Origin: Oligoflexus sp.
GTDB lineage: Bacteria; Bdellovibrionota_B; Oligoflexia; Oligoflexales; Oligoflexaceae
Direction of reading: 5' to 3'
Assembly (NCBI GenBank): GCA_030151925.1
Contig: JASLCY010000127.1
Span: 1-6,062 of the forward strand
DNA length: 6,062 bases
Position numbers and translations under genes: made by a program. The first letter of the stretch is position 1, and the number at the start of each line of letters is the position of its first letter. Under the pieces are notes generated by a model. That model was given only the letters and a program-made list of their open reading frames with translations, was not told where the DNA came from and made no database searches. Positions 1 to 6,062 of this stretch are shown here, piece after piece.

Positions 1-2642
1 TGAGCAAGGCGGAGGGCAGCTGCGATTACCTCGCGGGCACGGCGATCTCGTTCAAGGAGATCGAGGAGGTCTGCCTTTCCTCGGGCAACGCCTTCAAGGA
101 CTATCTCGACGAGCTCCTCGCCGAGAACCAGGCCACGGGCCTCGACTATCGCCTCGATAACGAGAAGGAAGTCTTCTACGACTGCGCCCAGAAACTCATG
201 AAACCCACCCTGGTCTCGACCCTCGTCCACGAATTCGGCCACAACTTCGGCCTGACCCACAACTTCATGGGTTCTTCGGATGCCGCGAACTTCCGTCGCG
301 ACGCGAACGGCGTTCCGGAGGTCCGCACGACTTCGGTCATGGACTATGCGCACGGCGACGCGCATCGCGGTTTCGCTCCGGGCCCCTATGATATCGCCGC
401 GATCCGTTACGGCTACTATCACACGGTCGAGGTCCAGGATAAGAAGACCGGCGCCTCCAAGGGCCTCGTCAGCATCGAAAGCCGGCCGAGCGACATCTCC
501 AGCATCGACGAGCGTTTGAAGAAGCTCGTCGAGAGCGGCACCGTCCTCCGTTCGTTCCGCTACTGCTGGGACGGCGACATCGCTTCCACCGGCGAGATCC
601 CGCTCGAATCCCCCAACTGCCGTCGCTGGGACCAGGGCTCGGATCCCGTCGCGCAGGTGCGCGCCTTCGTCGACGCCTTCAACCTCTTCATGATCTCGAG
701 CGCCAACCGCTTCGACAACTACTCCGCGGCCACCGGCGTCTCGATCGCCAACTCGGCGAGCGCGAACTACCTGGTCCCGCTCAAGCTGCTTTACGACAAA
801 TACCGCTATCTCCTCTTCGATCGCGCCTTCGCCCAGGGCTTCAACGACCCTTACTTCGACATCTTCACCTCGTCGCAGATCGAGGAGAAAGTGATCGGCA
901 AGGAGACGCTGGCGCGCATCGCGAGCCTCAAGGAGGAGATCAAGGCCGTTCAGGGCGAGACCGCGAAAACCGCCGACAACATGAGCATCATCCGCATCGA
1001 GCAGAAGGTCCAGGCGCTGCCCGAGCTCGCGCAGTACAAACTCGCGAGCGAGTTCATCAAGGACTTCTACAAGCAGCTCACCTTCTCGAACGACCAGTAC
1101 TGCGTGGCCCTCGCCTCCGACGGCGACGCTTATCAGGCGCTCGACATCCAGCCGTTCGGCACCCTGCGGACGACGATCTACAACGCCACCGGCGAGGACG
1201 CCGTGCGCTGCGAAGATCAGAGCGTGATGGATTATTATGCTGCGCTGGGCGCTCAGGAGCGCGGACGCACGAGCATCCAGAAGGTGCTGTCGGTCGGCAA
1301 CCCGGCAGCGGACGTGGTCTACAGCGCCGATATCCAGAAGCTGCCGATCCGCAGCCTGATCCGCGCGGGTTACGGCGAGCTTCGCCTGAAGGCCGTGAAC
1401 ATGTTCGCCAACCGCTCGGCGGACGCGAGCGGCATCAGCCTGATCAAAGCCAACGGTTTCTTCCCGAGCATACTCGACGAAGACAGCTTCAGGGCCGATA
1501 TGCTGAACGCGATCCGCGACCGCTACGTGCTCGGCATCAGCGGCGACCAGCTGCTGCGGATGGCCGCGCAGAAACTGGGCAAACCGGTGACGACGGGGGC
1601 GTTCGCCAGCCTTACCGAGGCGAAGACCCGGGCCTTCTACCTGCCGTTTTATGAAGAGGAACGCACGATCGTCCAGGCGATGCTGACTTCTTACCGCACG
1701 GGCGCGATCTCGCCGCTCTCTTCGACCAACGTGAAGATCGCCGACATCCAGGTGACCTCATCGCCCGAGGTGACTTTCCTCAACTTCATCCGGACGGCGC
1801 CCGACGCCGCGGAATACCGCTATTTCATCGGCGGCAGCACCGCTTACTACTCCAAGGGCAAGATCGCCCGCGACATCCTCTCCTCGCTCTCGGACACCAA
1901 CAACGCGGTGACGCTCGCCGAGCAGATGGTGGCCGCGACCGACGGCACGGATCACCTCACCGAGCAGAGCCTCACGCAGGTGAAGCGCCGCATCGCGCAA
2001 TTCGCGGCGGATTTCGCCACCGAGCAATCGAACGGCGACATGTCGGCGAAGAACATACTCTACAAAGTCAGGGTGTGCGTGAAGGACAAGATCGTCAGCA
2101 AATACGGGGCGAAGCTGGTGGGCTACAAACTCGAGGCCGATCCGGATTATGCTCTGATCCAATCGGTCTGCCGCAAGATCGGCTTGAACGATGGGGACAG
2201 CAGCACCGGCGCGATCGCGAAGTACTTCGAAGACGCCGACAAGCTCCTCGGCTTCATCGTCAACAAAGACGGCCAGGACCTCTCGCTGACGCTCGTCGAT
2301 AGCGTTCTGACGCAGATTGGCTTGCCGACGACCTCGGATAAAAAGAAGACGCTCGAACAGATCATGGACGCGACTTTAACCAAGCCTTTCAAGGACATCG
2401 ATCTGCCCAACGCCTTCGAATCCGCCGTCTTTGAAGGCGTCGTTTCGGTCCTTACGAACAGCAACGACGGGCAAAACACCTTGCATGCTTTGAGCAGCAA
2501 TGCGACGAATAACGTGGACGCCGAGATCACGAGGCTCGTGCAGGAATACGAGCTTCAGCTCAGCGTCTACGTGAAGTATCGCGACCTCTATAAGAAGAAG
2601 GTCGATATCCTTCAGAACGCCATCTACAACAGCGCGCGCTGA
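1..2642 (+). CDS. Metzincin-type zinc metalloprotease (DUF4953/Met-zincin-like), 5' partial
   Basis: Probably a secreted or envelope-associated zinc endopeptidase; the substrate is unknown. The frame is open from base 3, so 879 residues are visible and the true start, with any signal peptide, lies upstream. The ATG at 198 is internal, only ten residues before the zinc site. Visible residues 76-86 (bases 228-260) read HEFGHNFGLTH, the HExxHxxGxxH metzincin motif: three His ligands (76, 80, 86) and catalytic Glu77. SVMDY at bases 333-347 is the Met-turn, with Met113. It is followed by a GPYDIAAIRYGY segment, which, like the HNF after the zinc site, resembles DUF4953-type proteases. Two Cys-containing segments (FRYCWDGD, PNCRRWD) follow at about residues 185-210. 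The remaining ~650 residues are mostly helical-looking, include a charged coiled-coil-like stretch near residues 298-340, and match nothing I recognise. The stop is TGA at 2640-2642. The protease class is clear; the exact family assignment is from memory of motifs. Confidence 0.85.
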   Translation, partial: SKAEGSCDYLAGTAISFKEIEEVCLSSGNAFKDYLDELLAENQATGLDYRLDNEKEVFYDCAQKLMKPTLVSTLVHEFGHNFGLTHNFMGSSDAANFRRDANGVPEVRTTSVMDYAHGDAHRGFAPGPYDIAAIRYGYYHTVEVQDKKTGASKGLVSIESRPSDISSIDERLKKLVESGTVLRSFRYCWDGDIASTGEIPLESPNCRRWDQGSDPVAQVRAFVDAFNLFMISSANRFDNYSAATGVSIANSASANYLVPLKLLYDKYRYLLFDRAFAQGFNDPYFDIFTSSQIEEKVIGKETLARIASLKEEIKAVQGETAKTADNMSIIRIEQKVQALPELAQYKLASEFIKDFYKQLTFSNDQYCVALASDGDAYQALDIQPFGTLRTTIYNATGEDAVRCEDQSVMDYYAALGAQERGRTSIQKVLSVGNPAADVVYSADIQKLPIRSLIRAGYGELRLKAVNMFANRSADASGISLIKANGFFPSILDEDSFRADMLNAIRDRYVLGISGDQLLRMAAQKLGKPVTTGAFASLTEAKTRAFYLPFYEEERTIVQAMLTSYRTGAISPLSSTNVKIADIQVTSSPEVTFLNFIRTAPDAAEYRYFIGGSTAYYSKGKIARDILSSLSDTNNAVTLAEQMVAATDGTDHLTEQSLTQVKRRIAQFAADFATEQSNGDMSAKNILYKVRVCVKDKIVSKYGAKLVGYKLEADPDYALIQSVCRKIGLNDGDSSTGAIAKYFEDADKLLGFIVNKDGQDLSLTLVDSVLTQIGLPTTSDKKKTLEQIMDATLTKPFKDIDLPNAFESAVFEGVVSVLTNSNDGQNTLHALSSNATNNVDAEITRLVQEYELQLSVYVKYRDLYKKKVDILQNAIYNSAR

Positions 2643-2661
2643 TCCGAAGGCCGCCTGCCGG

Positions 2662-2667
2662 AAAGGA
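2662..2667 (+). promoter_or_regulatory. Ribosome binding site of the ArsC-like gene
   Basis: AAAGGA lies six bases before the ATG at 2674, in the 31-base gap after the protease stop. It supports this ATG as the start and shows that the small gene can be translated independently of the protease. I see no convincing promoter in this short gap, so transcription probably reads through from the protease gene. Confidence 0.6.
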
Positions 2668-2673
2668 CGAACC

Positions 2674-3015
2674 ATGCTGCAATTCTACGGTTATAAGAAC
2701 TGCGACTCCTGTCGCAAGGCGGAGAAGGCCTTAAAAGCCCGGAACGTGCCGTATGAGTTCGTCGATATCACCGAGACCCCGCCGTCCCTGGCTTTGCTGA
2801 GCAAGGTGCAGAAGAATTCGGGCCTCGACGTGAAGAAGTTCCTGAATACGAGCGGCGAGGCCTATCGTGCGCTCGGTTTGAAGGATAAGCTGCCGGGCAT
2901 GACGGACAAGAGCGTCCTGGAGCTGCTGGCCGAACAGGGCCGGCTGATCAAAAGGCCCTTCATCACCGACGGACAGACGGTGACGTTGGGCCTCAAAGAC
3001 AGCGATAATTGGTAG
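2674..3015 (+). CDS. ArsC/Spx-family thioredoxin-fold protein
   Basis: A 113-residue cytoplasmic protein of the ArsC-related (Spx/YffB-like) family, the usual length for this group. After a first beta strand comes NCDSCRKA with Cys10 and Cys13, a CxxC at the N terminus of helix 1 as in Spx-type proteins; classical ArsC has a single catalytic Cys here. The family motif FLNTSGEAYRALGLKDKL occurs at residues 56-73, and IKRPF (Arg94-Pro95) near the C terminus corresponds to the conserved Arg/cis-Pro region, followed by the usual short GLKDSDNW tail. Members reduce arsenate or other thiol substrates, or act as redox-sensing regulators. Sequence alone does not say which, and no arsR, arsB or acr3 gene is nearby, so arsenate reductase should not be assumed. 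It probably shares a transcript with the upstream protease and ends 12 bases from the convergent kinase gene. Confidence 0.9.
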   Translation: MLQFYGYKNCDSCRKAEKALKARNVPYEFVDITETPPSLALLSKVQKNSGLDVKKFLNTSGEAYRALGLKDKLPGMTDKSVLELLAEQGRLIKRPFITDGQTVTLGLKDSDNW

Positions 3016-3027
3016 TAAAACTTCGAT

Positions 3028-4956
3028 TCAGGCCAGTGGGACCGTCAGCTCTATGCGGGTCCCGACGCCTTGCCGGCTGGCGATGCGGATATCGCCGCCC
3101 AAGGCTTCCACTTCGTGTTTGATGCAAGCCATCCCCACGCCACGCCCCGACGTTTCCGAGATATCCTGAGCGGTGGAGAGACCGTCGTTGAAGATAAGGC
3201 GAAGCGCGTCCTTCACCTGCATCCGGCTCAAGTCCTCCGGCTTCACGAGGCCCATGGCCTGCGCCTTGGCGAGGAGCTTGTCGATGCGGATGCCGCCGCC
3301 GGAATCGGCGAGCGTGATCTGCAGGGCGCCTTCGCGCTGCTGTTCGAAGGTGAAGGTGATCTGCCCCTCCGGATTCTTGCCGAGGCGCTCCCGTTCTTCG
3401 GGAGCTTCGATGCCGTGGTCGCAGGAGTTGCGCACGGCGTGCACCAGCGATTTCATAAGCGGGCCGTAGCGATGCGGGTCGAGCAGGAGATCATCGCCCA
3501 CCGCCTTGAACCTGATGTTCTTGCCCTGCTGCTGGGCCATGCGTTCGACGATCTCCGAATACCCCATAAGCATGGAGCGCACGGGACGGAGCTTGGTCTT
3601 CTCGAGTATCGCGACCGCTTCGGCCTTGTGCGGGCCTTCGGCCTGATAAGCGAACTCCAGGAGAGTCGTGACCTCGTGGTCGGCGAGGCTCACCTGCCCT
3701 TCCGTATGCTCCCAGTCCATCTGCAGGAGCGCGTGATGGGTCTTTAAAAAGGCTTTGAAACCCGCTTCGATCTGATCCGCCGAACGGTTGAAGAAGTCGG
3801 GCTCGAGATGCTCTTCATTCTCTTCGAGCGTCGTCTCGATCCGGTGGATATCCTTCGCCACTTCATGCAGGCCCATGACGCCGCTGTTGCCCTTGAGGGT
3901 ATGGAGCAGGCGTTTGCCGTGAGCGACAGCCGGCTGCGAACGCAGCGTGGCGAGGTCGGTTTTGCTGTCGACCAGGAAGTCGCGGAACGAACCTTTGTCG
4001 CTCAGGATGCGAAAGAGCGCTTCGGTCGTCTTCTGCAGCTGCTCGAACTGCTCCTGGGCGTGGACCTCGTGGCTGATGTCGATGGCGGCGACGATCACCT
4101 TCTCGGGTGCGCCCCCCGCGTCGAGCACGGGCGTATAATCGAAGGCTATCGTGCGATGATCGGTAGTCAGCGCCCGTTTGGGCAGGAGGCCCTTGTTGAT
4201 CTCGAGCGGCATGAAATCCTCGAAGAGCTGCTCGAAAGCGCCGCGCATGTAGTCCTCGCGGCCGGCTTCCAGCCCGAGAGAGTCGCCCAGGGCCTGACCC
4301 GCGATCTTGCGGCCGAAGATAGCCTCGCAGGAACGCGAGGTCACGTCGGCTATGGTCAGATCCTTCTCGACGATGAAAAAACCCTCGGTCAGGGCATCGA
4401 GGATCTCCTTGGTGCGTTTGTTCGCTTCCGCTTGCGCCACCGCGAGCTTCTTCGAGCTTTCGGCCTGCAGCCTGGCTTCCGTCGCATGCCGCTCGGCTTC
4501 CATGGAACGCAGCATCTCGACGTTTTGGATCTCGACCAGGCGCGGGGCCTCGCTGAGCTTATAGTAGCTTTTCAGGATCTCCGCCAGCACCGGCGCACCG
4601 ATCTGCGTGCCGACGTAATTCGTCGCCCCGGCCTTGAAGGCCTCGAGCACGAAATCCTCGTCATCGTTGGAGCAGAGGGCGATGATGGGCTGGAGCGGGC
4701 GCTTCTCGCGATAGGAACGGAGGAGCGCCAGGTCCTCGAAGGCTTCGAGCATGCGGATATTGAAGAGGAGGAGACCGTCCGCCTCGACCTGCAGCAGCTC
4801 TTCGTGAGACGCGGAGGTGGTCGTGAAACCACCGCCGTGCTCCAGCTTCCTGAGGGTGAGGAGAAGGTCATCATCAATCGCGACGACGATCAGAGGGATA
4901 GCAGGGCCGGACGAGGCGTCTGAGAGCAATACATCATCTTGATCATCGATATGCAC
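3028..4956 (-). CDS. Hybrid sensor kinase: pseudo-receiver, PAS, HPt and CheA-type ATPase
   Basis: A 642-residue soluble signalling protein with no membrane segment. Residues ~21-130 are receiver-like (IVVAIDDD start), but the phospho-acceptor position is Asn66, the Thr/Ser position is Cys95 and the Lys position is Thr117. A coiled coil covers ~142-185 and a PAS domain ~186-298. An HPt domain covers about 340-410, with HTLKGNSG giving phosphorylatable His352. A CheA-like segment (LRPVRSMLMGYSEIVERM) leads into the ATPase at ~485-642: N-box HAVRNSCDHGIE (Asn510), G1 DSGGGI (551-556), F-box-like LIFNDGLST, G2 SGRGVGM (603-609), G3 RQGVGT. The protein ends where CheA would continue into the CheW-like P5 domain, so it is unlikely to join chemoreceptor arrays. 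ATP-driven autophosphorylation of His352 is inferred. The GTG start has a GGAG nine bases upstream; the next in-frame Met is residue 69, inside the receiver. It lies four bases after the TPR gene, suggesting an operon and a shared pathway. Confidence 0.9.
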   Translation of the reverse strand: MHIDDQDDVLLSDASSGPAIPLIVVAIDDDLLLTLRKLEHGGGFTTTSASHEELLQVEADGLLLFNIRMLEAFEDLALLRSYREKRPLQPIIALCSNDDEDFVLEAFKAGATNYVGTQIGAPVLAEILKSYYKLSEAPRLVEIQNVEMLRSMEAERHATEARLQAESSKKLAVAQAEANKRTKEILDALTEGFFIVEKDLTIADVTSRSCEAIFGRKIAGQALGDSLGLEAGREDYMRGAFEQLFEDFMPLEINKGLLPKRALTTDHRTIAFDYTPVLDAGGAPEKVIVAAIDISHEVHAQEQFEQLQKTTEALFRILSDKGSFRDFLVDSKTDLATLRSQPAVAHGKRLLHTLKGNSGVMGLHEVAKDIHRIETTLEENEEHLEPDFFNRSADQIEAGFKAFLKTHHALLQMDWEHTEGQVSLADHEVTTLLEFAYQAEGPHKAEAVAILEKTKLRPVRSMLMGYSEIVERMAQQQGKNIRFKAVGDDLLLDPHRYGPLMKSLVHAVRNSCDHGIEAPEERERLGKNPEGQITFTFEQQREGALQITLADSGGGIRIDKLLAKAQAMGLVKPEDLSRMQVKDALRLIFNDGLSTAQDISETSGRGVGMACIKHEVEALGGDIRIASRQGVGTRIELTVPLA

Positions 4957-4968
4957 GAGCTTAAGCTC
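4957..4968. repeat. Perfect 12-bp palindrome at the operon junction
   Basis: GAGCTTAAGCTC is identical to its reverse complement. It covers the TAA stop of the upstream TPR gene and directly abuts the GTG start of the kinase, and its outer end overlaps the likely Shine-Dalgarno bases. It could be an accident of Leu/Glu/Lys/Ala codons, a protein-binding site, or a sequence that shapes mRNA structure around the start. With no loop bases it cannot form a stable full hairpin, so a structural role is doubtful. Confidence 0.45.
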
Positions 4969-6062
4969 CGGCCTTGAGGGACGTGGCGAGGAATTTGTTC
5001 ACTTCGTCGAGCTTCTGCTGGGCGCCCGGGAAGTCCGGAGTGATCTTGAGGCACATCTCGAGATGCTGCTTCGCTTCGGCTATCGTCTTCTTGCTGATGC
5101 AGCAAACGGCCATGTTGAAGTAAATGCGCGAGTCCATGGGCGCGCGTTTCAGGGCCTGGCTGTAGGCCTCGAGCGCATCGTCCAGGCGATTCAGCTTGCG
5201 GAGCGCGGCGCCCTTGATATTGAGCATTTCCGCGTTCGCGCCGAACTGCTCCATCGAGGTCTCGAGGTTGCGGATCGTCTCTTCATAGCGGCCTTTGAAG
5301 AACAGGAGACGGGAGAGGGCGTTCCAGAAATCCGGGAGCTTGAACTGCTTGCCGAGCGCGTCCCGGCAAATCTCTTCCGACTCTTCGAGGGCTTTGCCGT
5401 CCACGTAAGCGTTCAGCACCCGGACGTGGTAGAAGGGCGAGTCGCTCAGCGGCCCGAGCATGCCCATCGCCGCGGTGCCCGCCTCCTCGAATTGCTTTTT
5501 GTTAATCAGGATCTTGATCCGCATGAGGGCCGCCGTCGGGCTCTTCGCGTCGGTCTTCAGCGTCTCGAGGATGATGGCTTCCGCCTTATCGTTCTGCCCG
5601 CCCTGGGTGTAGGCTTCCGCGAGGCCGAGGGAGCTCCGCATGTTCTTCTTCGTCAGGCCGTGCAGCTCCTGGTAAAGCTCGATCGCCTGATCTGTCTTCT
5701 GGGCGAGCAGGGCCGCCTTAGCTTTTGTAAACTTGTTCTCGGTGGTCCCTGAGGTCTTGAAGAGCTGCAGGGTCGAGTTCATCGTCATGCTGAGGTCCGC
5801 TTCGCTGGGCGGCGACTTCAGGTATTTCACGAGGCCGTACTGCAGCATCTCCTCCTCGGCGACCGGCGCCGGGAGATCGCCCATAAGCACTACGGGCATG
5901 TTCTGGATCTTGTCCGAGGTCTTCATCTCCTTGACGAAGTTCCAGCCGGAGATGAACTTGAGCTTGTTGTGGCAGACGACCATCGAATAGGGCTTGAGGG
6001 CCGCTTGTTTCAAGCCTTCCACCCCATTGTCGAACGCGTCGACTTCCGCATATTCGAATTTC
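4961..6062 (-). CDS. Pseudo-receiver plus TPR-repeat protein, 5' partial
   Basis: The frame is open to the right edge, giving 366 visible residues numbered from base 6061. The GTG at 6022 is only an internal possible start, because receiver-like sequence continues upstream of it. Residues ~1-100 form the latter two thirds of a CheY-like receiver: the strand YSMVVCHNK, the helix start GWNFVKEM, the strand MPVVLMGD and the LVKYLKSPP loop. Aligned by the invariant Gly (Gly39), the phospho-acceptor position is His31 rather than Asp and the Thr/Ser position is Gly61; only Lys82 is kept. The acidic N-terminal residues lie outside the window. Residues ~110-350 hold about seven 34-residue TPR-like units, the clearest at ~244-345 (for example LDDALEAYSQALKRAP). 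Receiver-TPR proteins generally act as scaffolds or adaptors through the TPR groove. Being immediately upstream of the kinase, this protein may bind or regulate it; that partnership is inference. Confidence 0.85.
   Translation of the reverse strand, partial: KFEYAEVDAFDNGVEGLKQAALKPYSMVVCHNKLKFISGWNFVKEMKTSDKIQNMPVVLMGDLPAPVAEEEMLQYGLVKYLKSPPSEADLSMTMNSTLQLFKTSGTTENKFTKAKAALLAQKTDQAIELYQELHGLTKKNMRSSLGLAEAYTQGGQNDKAEAIILETLKTDAKSPTAALMRIKILINKKQFEEAGTAAMGMLGPLSDSPFYHVRVLNAYVDGKALEESEEICRDALGKQFKLPDFWNALSRLLFFKGRYEETIRNLETSMEQFGANAEMLNIKGAALRKLNRLDDALEAYSQALKRAPMDSRIYFNMAVCCISKKTIAEAKQHLEMCLKITPDFPGAQQKLDEVNKFLATSLKAGA
4966..4969 (-). promoter_or_regulatory. Ribosome binding site for the GTG-started kinase
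   Basis: On the minus strand GGAG precedes the GTG at 4956-4954 with a nine-base spacer. It sits inside the last codons of the upstream TPR gene. Ribosomes finishing that gene would therefore be placed to restart on the kinase, which fits translational coupling. It favours GTG over the in-frame TTG at codon 10 as the start. Confidence 0.5.

Noticed and set aside
198..200. ATG as the start of the protease
   Set aside because: The frame is open back to the window edge and the zinc motif begins only ten residues after this Met, so a metzincin domain could not be complete from here.
1221..1235. A second SVMDY sequence in the protease
   Set aside because: It repeats the Met-turn wording, but no zinc motif lies upstream of it at a suitable distance, so it is probably coincidence rather than a duplicated catalytic domain.
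1758..2530. Minus-strand open frames of 134 and 127 codons inside the protease gene
   Set aside because: They overlap the protease completely, have no motif or ribosome binding site of note, and one shares the protease codon register.
3038..3063. Inverted repeat GGGACC/GGTCCC with a 14-base loop, as a possible terminator
   Set aside because: The stem is only six bases, the loop is large, no T-tract follows on either strand, and it lies inside the kinase C-terminal codons.
3070..3747. A 225-codon plus-strand open frame opposite the kinase ATPase region
   Set aside because: It has the same codon register as the kinase and is an antisense shadow; the conserved kinase boxes lie on the other strand.
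3808..4923. A 371-codon open frame on the plus strand opposite the kinase
   Set aside because: It shares codon boundaries with the kinase on the other strand. Its lack of stops follows from rare TTA, CTA and TCA codons in the kinase, and its translation shows no recognisable domain, whereas the minus frame has clear PAS, HPt and ATPase motifs.
5063..5752. A 229-codon plus-strand open frame opposite the TPR gene
   Set aside because: It is in the same codon register as the TPR gene, with composition typical of antisense shadows and no motif.
3028..6062. Chemotaxis gene cluster
   Set aside because: The ATPase is CheA-like, but there is no CheW-like domain, chemoreceptor, CheB, CheR or intact CheY in the window.

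Overview
The window is a gene-dense, GC-rich piece of bacterial chromosome holding four protein-coding genes in two convergent pairs. No RNA genes, mobile elements, CRISPR arrays or long intergenic stretches are visible. The gaps between genes are 31, 12 and 4 bases. The strong preference for C or G at third codon positions, together with a metzincin protease, receiver-TPR proteins and CheA-type kinases lacking a CheW domain, would fit a deltaproteobacterial-grade lineage such as Bdellovibrionota/Oligoflexia. This taxonomic guess is an inference from gene style only and is weak.

Plus strand, left half: the first 2.6 kb is a large zinc metalloprotease of the metzincin type, with its 5' end cut off by the window edge. 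The full HExxHxxGxxH zinc site and the SVMDY Met-turn are present. It resembles the DUF4953/'Met-zincin' zinc-dependent metalloproteases, with a long C-terminal part whose function I cannot read. Thirty-one bases downstream, with its own ribosome binding site, is a small ArsC/Spx-family thioredoxin-fold protein with a CxxC motif. The two may be co-transcribed, but no functional link is evident.

Minus strand, right half: a gene entering from the right edge encodes a receiver-like domain followed by about seven TPR-like repeats. Four bases after its stop codon a GTG-started gene encodes a 642-residue cytoplasmic hybrid kinase: degenerate receiver, coiled coil, PAS, HPt with a phosphorylatable histidine, and a CheA-type ATPase without the CheW-binding domain. 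The tight spacing implies an operon and possibly translational coupling. In both proteins the receiver has lost the phospho-accepting aspartate (His in one, Asn in the other) and the conserved Thr/Ser, so both look like pseudo-receivers used for binding or regulation rather than phosphorylation. The phosphoryl acceptor for the HPt histidine would have to be encoded elsewhere. This pair is the most interesting content of the window.

The two transcription units converge at about 3016-3027 with no obvious terminator between them.
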